45,000 bases of DNA from Anaeromyces robustus (GCA_002104895.1 MCFG01000212.1:30001-75000), one strand, 5' to 3'. Positions 12,671-26,842 are shown, counted from the first letter of the stretch. A program made the numbers and translations. Notes: generated from the sequence alone by a model not told the origin.

Positions 12671-13275
12671 GTGGATTATTTTATATATATATATATATAT
12701 ATACATATTAATATTTATAATTTAAATAATACTAATAATAATAATATTAATCTAATCTATATCTCTTTTTTTATATCTTTTCTTTTATATAATATATATA
12801 TAAATATATCATTTCTATATCTAATTAAAAAAACTAAAAAAAAAATTTTTTTTCTTACTTATATTTCATATATTATATTATATGTTATATATCTATATAT
12901 CTTTAATAATTTTTATTTTTAATTTTCATTTTTTTTTTTGTTTATTTATTTTTAATAGCAATATTAAAAATATTAAAAATATTAAAAAATAAAAAGAAAT
13001 ATATTTATTATATATTATATATATGTAATATGTATGTTAAAAATATTTTTCTTTTTATAATTAATGAAAATATATATGATTACTATCTAATATCTACGAG
13101 AAGTTTTAAATATCCAAAAAAAAAAGAAAAAAAAAATTTTTTTTTATTTATTATTTATTGATTCTTTTAAATTAAAATATATCTATAATATAAAAAATAA
13201 TAAAATAAATAAAACAATAAAAAAAGAAAAGTAAAAAATAATAAAAAATAATATACTATTTTTTATTAAAAAATA

Positions 13276-13420
13276 TATTTATATATATGTAAAAATATAT
13301 ATGTAAAAATATATATGTAAAGATATATATATGTAAAAAATATATATATGTAAAAAATATATATATGTAAAGATATATATATATATTGTAAAGATATATA
13401 TATATATTGTAAAGATGTAA
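13276..13420. repeat. Minisatellite of ATATATGTAAAA-type units
   Basis: Roughly nine imperfect copies of a 12-20 base unit built from an (AT)n block plus TGTAAA(A/G). The AT block lengthens stepwise from left to right and the last units end in TTGTAAAG. Confidence 0.8.
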
Positions 13421-13623
13421 AGAAATAATGAAAAGAAAAGAAAAAGAAAAGGAAAAGGAAAAAAAAATAAAGAAATTTATATTATTTATTTAAATATAAA
13501 CTTTCTATGATAAAAATAAATCTAAAAAAAAAAAAATAATAATAATAAAAAGATACTTTAAGACTAAATAAAAAAATAATATCAATAAAAATAATGTTCA
13601 TTGATATTAATCATTAACTCACC

Positions 13624-13626
13624 AAA

Positions 13627-13657
<31 letters not shown>

Positions 13658-13710
13658 AAGTAAATAAATAAATAAATAAATAAAAGTAAATAAATAAATA
13701 AATAAAAAAA

Positions 13711-13745
<35 letters not shown>

Positions 13746-13746
13746 A
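13624..13746. repeat. (AAAT)n tetranucleotide array
   Basis: Almost uninterrupted AAAT units, broken twice by AAAGT and once by an extra A. Confidence 0.9.
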
Positions 13747-14713
13747 AAATTAATGTCCATTGATAATTATTATATATATAAATCTTATTATATAAATTTT
13801 ATTATATATATTTTTTAATTATTTTTTAATTATAAAAAAAGTGATGATTGATACTAATGATAAAACACTAATATTATGATATAAAAAAATGATGATATAA
13901 AAAAATGATAAAATAGTTGATTGATAAATTATAAAAAAAATTTTTTTCTATTCAAATTATTCATAATTATTAAATGATTTTTCTATTTCATTTAATTAAT
14001 AATTTAAAGTAATTTAAAATAATAAAAAAATATTAAAAAATGTGATTTTAATTTTTATAATATTTTTTATGGAATATATTGTGGCTTGAATTAATGTAAT
14101 TATTATTTTTTTAATTTATTATTTTTTAATTTTTAATTTTAAAAAAAAAAAAATGTTAAAAATTTGTTTCATAAAATGTTTTATTTGGATAGATAGAAAA
14201 AGAATTAATATATTTTATATTAAAATAAATTTTTTTATTATTAAACATTTTGATATAAAGAAAAAAAAAATAATTAATAAATTAAATGATTTATTTATTT
14301 ATTTATTTATTTATTTATTATTCGTTCAAATTAACAAATAACAACAACAAATCATCATACAAAAATGTAATATTTATTCTTGGTTTTTCATTATTTTATA
14401 TTTATATTTTATTTATATTTATATTATATTATTTGTATGATATAAAAATTTTTTTAATAATAAGTGGGGTTAAAGGCAAATTATATATAAAATGACAGCT
14501 TAATGATTAAATAATAGTAAATCTTAAATATCAATTTTTTATTAATAATATTTATGATATATAATTATTTTTGTGATGTATAATTATTCTTTTTAATAAA
14601 TAATAATATATCTTCAATATATATAATATACATATTAATATTAATATTATTTTGAATGAATATTAAGAAAAAGAGTTATTTTATATATATATAAAAAATG
14701 ACAGCTTAATAAT

Positions 14714-14716
14714 TAA

Positions 14717-14811
<95 letters not shown>

Positions 14812-14812
14812 A
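14714..14812. repeat. (AAAT)n tetranucleotide array
   Basis: About 25 uninterrupted AAAT units directly after a copy of the TGACAGCTTAAT repeat. Confidence 0.95.
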
Positions 14813-15139
14813 TCATTTCATAATACATTTGTCACAAATTTAAATTACTGTGGCTTATTATTGAATATATTGTGGCTTATTATTCATTAAAAATTTGTTT
14901 CAATTTTAATTTTTTTTTAAAAAACTAAAAAAATTAATTTTTTTAGTTTGGAATAGCGGCGATGCCTAACAAACAAATTTTAATAAAAATAATAATAAAA
15001 AAAAAAAAAACGTTTTTAACGTTTTAATTATTATTAAACAAGTTAATGTTGTACAATTTAATAAATAATTTTAATTTTTATTAAATTTTTCTTTTTTATT
15101 AGTTTTTAAATATAATTATTATTATTAAATGACATAATG

Positions 15140-15500
<361 letters not shown>

Positions 15501-15744
15501 GAATAATAGCTGTTGATAACTCATAAAAGATATTGAATGGTTATTATTAGTAAGTATAACACATTTTTTTACAATTATTTATTTATTGATTTATTTATTT
15601 ATTTATTTATTTATAACCAAAAATTCAAACATAAATCAATAAATTATTCCATAAAAAAATAGTACGTATCTTTTATTAAAGAATAATAATAAATTATAAA
15701 TACTTTAAATAAGTTTAAATAAATTAATAAATTGATAATAATAG

Positions 15745-15782
<38 letters not shown>
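15745..15782. repeat. Perfect palindrome from AAT/ATT microsatellite
   Basis: A TAA-type run (15745-15763) flips at its centre into its exact complement (15764-15782), giving 19-bp arms with no loop. Confidence 0.85.
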
Positions 15783-17790
15783 ATAAAAATGAAAAATAAA
15801 ATATAAAAGATGAAAAATAAAAAATAAAAAAAAATGTTTATTTCTTTATTTTAATAAATGATTTAAATTAATTAATTTATGAAAAAAAACCTTTATTTAA
15901 ATTAAAAACAAGATAGAAAGAAAAAAAAAGTAAAAGTTAATTAAAATCTACTATAAAATGTTAAAAAAAATCTTTTCTTTTTCTATTTTTTTTTCATTTA
16001 TTTAATATTAAAAATATTAATTATACTAATTATAATTGCAATTATAATTATTGATATATGTTAATAAATAATAAAGTATTTCTAAACTTTTGTGATATAT
16101 TTTTTTTTTACTTTTTATTTTTTTTGTTTTAGAAGTGTGAAAATAATTGAAAGGTGTTAAAAAAAATTCATTGGATTATTAAATGAATGAATAAATAAAT
16201 ATATAAATAAATAAAATATTAAAAAATAAATACTAAATAAATAAATAAATTATATTATTTTAATAAATAATTTTTATATTATACTTTATTTTATATATAT
16301 ATTTTAATATATTATCATAAATTAATTAAAAAAAGAAAAAACATTAGTGTATTAAATTCTAATTATTAAAATAAATTATTTATTTAGTTTAATATATATT
16401 AAATATTTATTATTAATTTATTATTATTTTATTATTTATTATATATAATTATATATAATTATTATTAATAAAAAAAAATTTTTTTATATAATTTTATATT
16501 TTTATATTTTTTTATTTTTATTTTTTATTTTATTTTTTTTTATATCTAAATATTTCATTTTTATTATTAAACTGTATTGTAAATATTATTTTTTTTTTTT
16601 TATAAAAGTAATAATGAAATATAGTTTCTATTTTTAAATGAAAATTGGAATATTTTTTATCAAGACTTTACAATAATTTATTATTTAAATTAAGTAAAAA
16701 TAAAATATTAAAAAAAAATAATAAAAAAAAAAAAATAAAATAAATTCAAAGTTAAATATTATTAATAATGTTTAACATCCAATTTTGAAAATATTATTTA
16801 TATATTTATTTTCTTATAGTTTTTATCACATTAATAATTGTAATTTGATGGTTTATAGTGAAAAAAATCTATTTCATCAAATAATTTAGGCGTATTATTG
16901 ATGAAAATATAAATAATAGAAAAATAAACTTTTTTTATATACCTTATTATTTAAAATAATAAAAATCTTAATATATTCTTATATAAAAGATTTGTTTATT
17001 TTCATTTTGTAAACATTTTATCTTTTTTTTGATAATAAAGATAAAAAATAATAAAAAATAATAAAAAAAAACGAAATTCAATTTTTTTTTTAAATAATTA
17101 TATATAAAACTAATAAAAAAAATAATATAAGTATATTTTCAATATTTTACTTTTAAAATAAATAAATAAAAAAAAAAAGAATTTTATATAAAAAGAAAAA
17201 GAAAATCATTATATTATCAATTGTTTTATCAAACATTATATAATAAAAAAAAACATTTTTTTTTTAATTTATCTAAAAAAATAATTCAAAATTAACATAT
17301 AAAACAAAATAAATTATACAGTATCATCTCTTTATACTTTAATAAAAGCGAATAATAATAAAGCATATTGAAATAATTTATTTATATTAATTTATATATA
17401 AATTTTAATCGTCATCAATATAATAATAATAATAATATTTATTGTATAAAGCAAGTAAGTATATAATTGTAATAATTTTATTTACATATTTTTTTTATAA
17501 TAAATATTTATAATAATAATATAAAATTTTCACATTTATTAATTGTCAATAAAATAATATAAAATATTTTAATTATTATTTTCTTTTATATTATAAATTT
17601 TTTAATATTATGTAAAATATATGTATATATTTTATATATAAACAAATATTATATTTATTAATTATTATATTTTTAATTATATTATTAATGTATAATATAT
17701 ATATATTTTTTTTAAAAATTAATAAAAAAAAATTGTTTTATATAAATATTTTAAAGATTATAATTTGAATAAAGATTTAATATTTTCAAA

Positions 17791-20700
17791 ATGTCACAAT
17801 ATAATAATATGGAATATGCTCAAACAGAGTATCAACAATGTAATAATATAAATTACAATAACGATAGTGGGTATTATAATGGGAGAAATGATGGTTATAA
17901 TAATTATAATTCCTATGATAATTATGGCAGTTATGATAATTATGATAATTATAATAACAATTATTATAATCAAGGAAATGGTTCTACAAATCAATATAAT
18001 AATAGTACAGCTCCACCTGTAAGACCTAGAAGACCTGTACCACCTCTTAATGCATCACAAAATATGATGGGTCAAGTAACTCCTAGACCTTCACCACAAA
18101 TAAGACCAGTAAATTCTGTAAGAAGTTCTCCTTCAATAAGACCTGTAAATGGAAGAAATGTTCCAGTACGTAGTGCAACAAGTGCTACAGTTCAATCAAG
18201 ACCTCCTAGACCAATAAATAATATTGCCAATCCACCAAGATATTCTCCTCAAATTAGACCAGTAAATTCTATTTCAGTTAGTAATATACCACCTAGACCA
18301 ATTCCACCAGCAGTTCAACAACGTTCTAATTCATCACCTCAACTTAGACCAAGAAATGCTTCGGTCGAACAATCCACTAATTCTCCAAAATTACCTATAA
18401 GAAGTCAATCTTCATTAACAAATTTACAAAATTTACAAAAACAACAAAGTAAAATGAGACAACAAGTCCCTAGTAATTTATCTTCATCATCATCTGTCAT
18501 CGATGATAATGTGGAATTACCAATTCCACCAAGAACAAGACAAAATAGAGGGGCTTCTATCTCTTCACAAGGTTCATTACCTGATAATCATTCTATTATT
18601 GATGGAAATATTAATAATTCAAGAACTCATTCTATAAATAGTGATCAAGGTTATCAACCCGTAAATACACAAGCTCCAGCTCCAACTCCAGCTCCAATTC
18701 CTCCACCTACTCCACAATTTAATGGTGGTAATATACCAAAACAAAATGGAAGTTATTATAATAATCAATATCAACAAACTAATCGACCACCACCCGTTCA
18801 AAATCAAAATCAAAATTATAATTATAGTTATAATAGTAATGTTCCAATTAATTTCCATCCTCAAGCTATGTATAATGGTATTGGTAATCAATATAGACCA
18901 CCTCCACCAAAACCAAAACCAAATGCTTTTGGTGGAAAATTACCAATGACTTCATTAGGTGGACAACCTATGCCTTATGGTCAATCTTTAGAAATGTATC
19001 GACAAAATGCTAAAAAAAGTAATGATCCACATGTACAATTAGAATTTGCTAAATATTTAATTGCAATGGCAGATGGTAAATATACTAATAAATAAAAATA
19101 AAAATAAATATAAATATAAATATAAAAAAATAAAAATAATAATAATAATAAAATAAATATTACATATATATGTTAATGATATATATGTATTATATATATA
19201 TTAATTATATATATATTTATAATTATATATATGTATTATATATATTAATTATATATATATTAATTATATATATATTTATATTATATATATATATATTAAT
19301 AATTATATATATATATATTTATTCATATTATTATTATTATAATTATAATTATTATTATTATTATTGTTTTAAATATTTTTTAATAATTAATAATTATTTA
19401 TAAATATATAAATTTATATATATATATATAATAGCTGCTCTTGATTCTGATCCAGATCAAAAAGTTGCACATAGAAATCAAGAAATTTTATATAATGAAG
19501 GTTTGAAATGGATTAAAAAGTTAGCTAATCAAGGTGGAGGTTTAGGTAAATAGAAATTAAAAAAGACAAAAAAAAATTATTATTATTATTGCTATTATTA
19601 TTATTATTAATATTCAAATGAATAAAAATACTCAATAATTTTTTTTTATTGATATATATATATAATAATAATTTATATAAATCATTTAATATAAATATTA
19701 ATTTATTAATAATTCAATTAAATAATTAATTAATAAAGGTAAAACACCATATGCTGAAGCTCAATTTTTCTTAGCAGAATGTTATGGTAATGGTTCAATT
19801 GGATTACAAATTGATCATGAAAAAGCTTTTTCATATTATTTACAAGCTAGTAAACAAAGTCATCCACCATCAACTTATAGAGCTGCAGTTTGTTATGAAC
19901 ATGGTGCTGGTACAAAGAAAGATTATCAACGTTCAGGTAATTAAAATAAAATTTATAGTTATAATTTTTTTTTTTTTAAATTTCATTATAATGAATATAT
20001 GTATATATTTATATATTAATATTAATATTAATATTTATTTATTTATTGATTGATTATATAAATAATAATAATTATTATCAAAAATATCAATAATATATAT
20101 CCATTATTTAATTATTGCAAAAAAAAAAAAAAAAAGTCCAATTTTATAGAAAAGCAGCAGCTTTAGGTGATGTATTATCAATGTATAAATTAGGTACAAT
20201 ATTATTAAATGGTACATTGAATCAAGACAAAAATCCAAGAGAAGGTTTAACATGGTTAAAAAGAGCTGCAGCACAAGTAATTATTATAATTATTAATATA
20301 TAAATAAAGATAAAGATAATTTTATTATATAAATAAATATATATATTTATTTATAATTATTTATTAATATTATTATTCCTTTATTATAAATATCATAAAG
20401 GCTGATCAAACTTGTCCACATGCTCTACATGAACTTGGTTTAATTTATGAAGGAAAGAATCCTGAGACAAATGGTTTAATTATACCAGTAAGTTTTATCT
20501 TTAATATAATATAAAATAATATTTATTTTTTTAATATATGATATTAATGTATTAATAAAATTTTATAAATTTATTTTTATTTCGTTTTTATATATATTTT
20601 CTTTATTATTTATAATATCTATATTATATTTTATTATATTATATGTATACTGTACTATTATTATTGTATAATATATTTATATATATATAAAGGATCCAAA

Positions 20701-21199
20701 TTATTCACAAGAATTATACCTTAAAGCAGCTCAATTTGGTTATTCTCCTTCTCAATATAAATTAGGTTTAAGTTATGAATATGGTTTATTAAATTTACCA
20801 ATTGATTCTAGACGTTCTATTGCATGGTATTCCAAAGCTGCAGAACAAGGTGATCCTGAAGCAGAGTTAGCTTTATCAGGTTGGTATTTAACTGGTGCAG
20901 AAAATGTATTAGCACAATCTGATAAAGAAGCTTTCTTATGGGCTCGTAAAGCTGCTAATAAAGGTTTAGCTAAAGCTGAATATGCTGTAGGTTATTATTA
21001 TGAAAATGGTATTGGTGTAAAGAAAGATTTAGAAGAAGCTAAAAGATCCTATTTAAGTGCTGCAAGTCAAAATAATAAACGTGCACTTGTTAGATTAAAG
21101 GAAATGAAAGCAGGTTATATTAATCGTGGTCCAATTCAAAATTGGAGAGAACAATCTAGAGGTACAGGTGCTGCAAGTGAAGATTGTATAATTTCATAG
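17791..21199 (+). CDS. Skt5/Chs4-like chitin synthase activator, Sel1 repeats (6 exons, 775 aa)
   Basis: Exons 17791-19075, 19435-19545, 19739-19936, 20137-20276, 20401-20487 and 20693-21199 join with matching phase throughout. Residues 1-400 are disordered: first Asn/Tyr-rich, then Pro/Arg/Ser-rich with repeated I-R-P-V-N motifs. From about residue 405 on come Sel1-type repeats, with the expected A..LG..Y..G..V..D...A..W..KAA pattern, e.g. FYRKAAALGD, WLKRAAAQAD and WYSKAAEQGD. The protein ends in CIIS, a CaaX prenylation box, as in yeast Skt5/Chs4, where farnesylation helps place the activator of chitin synthase III at the membrane. The combination of a disordered N-terminus, Sel1 repeats and a terminal CaaX supports Skt5 over generic Sel1 proteins. 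Exon 4 is preceded by a run of A residues rather than pyrimidines. Confidence 0.9.
19170..19330. repeat. TA-rich repeat in Skt5 intron 1
   Basis: Imperfect tandem units of TATATATTAATTATA and TATATATGTATTA fill most of the first intron (19076-19434). Confidence 0.75.
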
Positions 21200-21454
21200 A
21201 GTCATTTATAGTTTTAGATATTTTTGCATTCTTTATTCAAAAAAAAAAAAAAAGAAAAGATCAAAATAAGATAAAATAAAATAAAAATAAATAAATTTAA
21301 ATTATTATGAAAAAAAAAAAATAAAATAAAACGAGATAAATTAAATTAAATTAAAAAATAATAAGAAAATTGAAAAAAAAAAAAAAGAAAAAAAAAATAA
21401 TCAGACTAGAAATATTAATAATAAAAAACAAAAGCAAACAAATAATCAAATAAT

Positions 21455-21496
<42 letters not shown>

Positions 21497-21735
21497 AATA
21501 ACAATCAATCGTAAAAAAAAATTATAATAAAATAATATAATAATATAATAAAAATAAAAAAAAAAAAATAGATATATTAAAAAAAATAATAATTGATAAA
21601 ATTGTATTATAAAACAAAACAACAATTAAAAAAAAAAAAAAGTGTAATAGAAACAGATTAAGTATTTTTTATGTATAATCCACATTTTTTATATCACAAT
21701 TATTAAAAGTTTTATGTTTTGTTTATATATTAATA

Positions 21736-21767
<32 letters not shown>

Positions 21768-22029
21768 TTACTTTCAAATTTTCTTTTTTTTTTTTTTTAA
21801 AAAAAATTCAATAACTTTTTTTACTTTTTCATTACCAAATTTTCATTACCAATATTTATATTAGAACAAATATAATTATAAAAATTATATATATATATAT
21901 ACTTTTTTTTTATATATATGTAACACATAAAAGAATATATATATATTTTTTTATTAAAAAAAAATTTTTTTTTTTATTATTTAATGAATAAAATTCAACA
22001 ACAATTCTATTAATTCTTTTTTAACTTTA

Positions 22030-22060
<31 letters not shown>

Positions 22061-22261
22061 TAAAAAAAGAAAAAAAAAAAAATCATAATAAAATATAAAA
22101 AAATAAAAAAAATAAAAACAAAAAATAAAATAAAATTAAAAAAAAAAAAAAAAAAAAGAGAGAATTAAATAAATAAATTTTTTATTCTTATTCTTCTTTA
22201 TATAATAATAATATTTATAATAAATATAAGTAAATATTATGAAAATGAATAAATAAATAAT

Positions 22262-22443
<182 letters not shown>

Positions 22444-22676
22444 TTAAAACATAAAAACAAAAAAATAAACAAATAAGTATATAAAAAATAAAAAAATATG
22501 TTTTTGTTTTTATTATTTTTTATTTGAAATTTTTTATTTTCTTTTTTTTTATATAAATAGTACTTTTTTTGATTTGATTTGACTTGATTTTTTTTTATAA
22601 ATTTTTAAAAAAAATTAATTAATTATAATTATAATAATATTAAAAATAAAATAATAATAATTAATAATATTGTTTT

Positions 22677-22730
22677 TTATTTCTTATTTCTTATTTCTTA
22701 TTTCTTATTTCTTATTTCTTCTTATTATTT
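22677..22730. repeat. TTTCTTA heptamer tandem
   Basis: About seven copies of a 7-base TTTCTTA unit in the convergent intergenic region. Confidence 0.85.
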
Positions 22731-22920
22731 TTCATTAATTTAAATAATATTTAATATTTAAAATAATATTATATATATATATATAAAGAAAAAAAAAAAA
22801 AAAAAAAAAGGATTGTATTATTGAATTATTGAATTATTAAATTATTGAATTATTGAATTGTTATATAAATTATATTGTACAGAATAATAAATATTTTTAT
22901 AGATTGTTAATTTTTTTTTT

Positions 22921-24370
22921 TTAAAGAAATCTACTACTATTACTTCGATTATAGGTTTTATTATTAAATGATTTTTGAAAATATTCATTATTTTTTTCAT
23001 TTCTTTTCTTATTAAGTAAATATAAATCCCTTTTTAATAATGAATAATTATTATTAATAAATTATTATTATTAAATAGATATAATTTAAAAAATGAAATT
23101 TATGTTAATATTATTATTTTTAATAACATTTTTTTTTTTTGTGTGTTTAAAAAAATGTGTTATTAATTTATTTTTAATATATTTTAATTTTTTTTTCTTT
23201 TTTTCCTTTTTTTTTTTTTAATTAATTAATTTAATTATAAGGAAAAATTAAAAAATTAAAAATTTTTTTAAAATTTTTTTTTTAATTTTACCTATATTGA
23301 GAATAATATGGTGGCATATGTGGATAAATTTTTGTATTTAATGAATCATTGGAGGAATTTTTTGATAATCCAAGGGATATATTAGAGGAATTTGTAGAAG
23401 TAGAAAAATCACTAATATCACTACTCATGGAATTTTGTTTTTTCAAAAGTTCTTCTTTTTTACGTTTTTCAATAAGTCTATTAGATTGTGCCATTTTAAT
23501 AACATATTGTTTTTCAATATCTGTGATTTCTTTATGATTAAATACCTCTATATATATATATATATATAAATTAAGAATAAATAAATTTTTAAATAAATCA
23601 ATAAAATTATAAATAATAATGAATATAGTAAACATAATAAAGATAATGAAGATAATGAAGATAATGAATATAATGAATATAATATAAATATTATTATATA
23701 ATAAATAAATGAAAGTTTTTAATTGTAATAAATTATATATAAAGAGAATAATAATAATTTTTTTTTTTTTATTTTACCTAATTTTTTACATGCATAAACA
23801 ACTTTTTGTCTGAATTTTAAACCTTTAACTGAAACTGGATTAGAAATTAAATTTAAATTTAATAAATTTTCAAATCCTTTTAACATAATTTTAACATCTT
23901 CCCAATTAAAAATTAAATTATTTGATAAATCTAAGGTTTCAAGTTTTTTAAGATGACGTAATGAACTGACATATTGTATTCTATTTCCTGATAAAGTTAA
24001 AGTAGTTAAATTATCCTTTTTTTTTATTTTTATGTTATATTATGTTATGTTATTTAATAATAATAATAAAAATAATTATTATATTAACATTAATATCTCT
24101 CTCTTTTTTTTTTATATTTAATAATTAATAATTGTAATAACAGCAATAATAATAATAATTTTAAATATATAAAAAAAAATAAAAAATTAAAAAAAAGAAT
24201 ATGAATTGTTTACTGATAAATTCTTTATACATTCTTCATCAAATGTCATATATTCATCTTCAGGTATTTTTTGATAATCTAATTTTAATGTAGTTAATAA
24301 TGGTAAATTAAGATTTTCAATATGTTTTATACGATTATTTCCTAAATGTCTTTTTTTTTTTTGTTTTATG

Positions 24371-24402
<32 letters not shown>

Positions 24403-25120
24403 GGTTTGATTTAATTTAGTTTAGTTTTTGTTTTTTGTTTTTTTAATTATATATAGTATAAATAAAATTATTTATTGTATTAATATTTAATTCTTTCATA
24501 TATATATACATTCATATACATATATAGATAATAATAAAAATAATAAAAATAATAATATCTTTATTTAAATATATCATATAAAAAAAAGGTATTAATTACA
24601 ATGTTGTTAAATTAGTTAATTGATCCAATCCTTCAATCTTTTCAATTTTATTATTTTGTAAATAAAGTTGTGTTAAATTTGTTAATTTTGAAAGACCTGA
24701 TATATGAGTAATGGCATTATCATACATGTATAGTACTAATAATAATAATAATAATAATAAAAGAAATATTTATCATATTTTTTAGTTAGTTATATAATAT
24801 TTTTAATGTTTATATCATTTTTTTCATAATACATTAAAAAAAATAAAAAGATAATTAAAGAGATTAATATAAAAAAAAGTATTAATATAAAATATTATAA
24901 AATAGAAGCAAATGAATAAAAACAATATTATATAACTATATATATATTGTTTTCAATGAATACCTGTTGCATTTCTACATCTTTCTACATTTTCAATTTC
25001 TTTAATACCATTATTTACAAGTGATACATGTGTTAATCGTCCTAAAAAATTATCAACAGTTTCATCTCTAGCTTTTCTTTCATATGAATTTTTAACAATT
25101 AAATCTGTAGTAATTTTCAT
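22921..25120 (-). CDS. PPP1R42: PPP1R42/LRRC67-like leucine-rich-repeat protein (6 exons, 343 aa)
   Basis: Exons on the minus strand: 25120-24964, 24735-24600, 24349-24214, 24015-23778, 23547-23292 and 23029-22921; phases 1, 2, 0, 1 and 2 all match. The N-terminus MKITTDLIVKNS resembles PPP1R42. It is followed by Sds22-type LRRs from about residue 28 to 250 (e.g. LTQLYLQNNKIEKIEGLDQL, LTLSGNRIQYVSSLRHLKKL), an LRR cap with NHKEITDIEKQYV, and a basic helix ending near YPHMPPYY. Length is close to animal PPP1R42 (around 310-360). In animals it binds protein phosphatase 1 and tubulin and localises to centrosomes/basal bodies; here a basal-body role in zoospores is inferred. Sds22 itself is less likely because of the distinctive N-terminus and C-terminus. 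The last exon is the least certain: without it the frame stops right after Tyr-Arg at 23289. Confidence 0.8.
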
Positions 25121-25678
25121 TTTATTTTATTCTATTTTATTTTATTTTATATATTATATTATTTATTAAAAATACTAAAATAATATTACTGATGATATAG
25201 CTATATATATTTTATATTATATAATAATTATTAACAATTATAGCTATATATATATATATTATTTTTTATTTTATTATAATAAGTTGAAAAAAAAATAAAA
25301 AAAAAAAAAAAAAAAAAAACTAATAAAATAAAAAATAAATATAACAAAATAAAATAACAAAAAATTAAAGTTTTTCCTTTTTGTGTATATTTTTTAATTA
25401 AAAATTTTTAATCATAAATAATTTATTAATTTATTTTTTTGTTTTTTTGTTTTTTTTTTATGCACAAAAAAAAGTATAAATCATATATTATTTTTTATTA
25501 ATAAATTATCAAGTAATAAAGTTTATTACTATTCCATATTCATTATTTATTATTCATTTCATTATTCATTATTCATTATTATTATTATTATTATTATTAT
25601 TAGTAGTATTAGTAGTAGTATATTATTAGTATTATTGTTTTATTATTATTATTATTCATTCATTCATTATTATTATTA

Positions 25679-25790
<112 letters not shown>

Positions 25791-26842
25791 ACTATAATTA
25801 TTATTATTATATATACTTTAGAACAAATTATATTAATTTATAATAAATAGGTATATTTGTATAATATTTAAATTTATTATTTATAAAATTTACCAAGACA
25901 TTTATAATTTAATAATTTTAAATATAACTTTATTCCTTTTTACTTTTATTTCAGTATAACTATTTCAATTAAAATATAAACATAATAACAAAATTGTTAA
26001 AAAAAATATATATATTTGTATATATATAAATGTATATATATAATAAAATAATTTATTATTTTACTATAATAATATTACTTTAGAAAACCAAAAAAAAGGA
26101 ATAATAATATTATTAATCTTTTTTTCTTTCTTTTTTCTTTTCTTTTTTTCTTTTTGCTATTAATAATAACTAAATTTAATATATACTTTATTTTAATAAA
26201 ATTTATTTTATTAAACTTTTTTGTATTGAGATTTATGAATATTATTTTTATTTTTTTCTTTCTTTTTTTTTTAAAGTTATTACTATTAATTAAAGTTTAT
26301 ATGTATTTTTATAGAACCATCAAATGAAATTAACTGTTTTTTTTATATTTTATTTTATTTTATTTTATTTTACTTTACTTTATTTTACTTTATTTTATTT
26401 TATTTTAAATTATCATAATTATTATAATAATGATTTTGATTAATGATTTAAATTATATATAAACCGATGAATTATTTTATATATTTTATATATTATTTAA
26501 TTATTTATATTTATTATTATTAAAGCAATTATAACATTATATTATTTTAACATAAATTTATTTTATTATATTACATTTAATATTTAAATTATTTAATTAT
26601 TAACGAAATGATTATAGGTTATAATCAATTTTTAAGGTAATTACGTAAATAATTTTTAGTTTTTTAATTTTTTTATATCCTTTAAAATTTTGAGTTTTCC
26701 ATAATAATTTATTTATTTCAATTTTTATATATATATATATATTTTTTATAATTAATATATTATAATTATTATTATTATTTATTATTATTAATATTTATTA
26801 TTTATTATTATTATTATTTATTAAATATTATTATTATTATTT

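Noticed and set aside
12671-12922. Plus-strand frame of 83 codons
   Set aside because: It is a translation of (AT)n and AAT runs and reads as low-complexity Ile/Tyr/Asn.
14153-14495. Two overlapping plus-strand frames in the desert
   Set aside because: Composition is Ile/Phe/Tyr/Lys/Asn only, with ATTT repeats inside. No family resemblance and no phase-compatible neighbouring exon.
26641-26648. TTACGTAA octamer (also at 34613) as a bZIP-type site
   Set aside because: Two copies of an 8-base palindrome in 45 kb of AT-rich DNA are not enough evidence for regulation.
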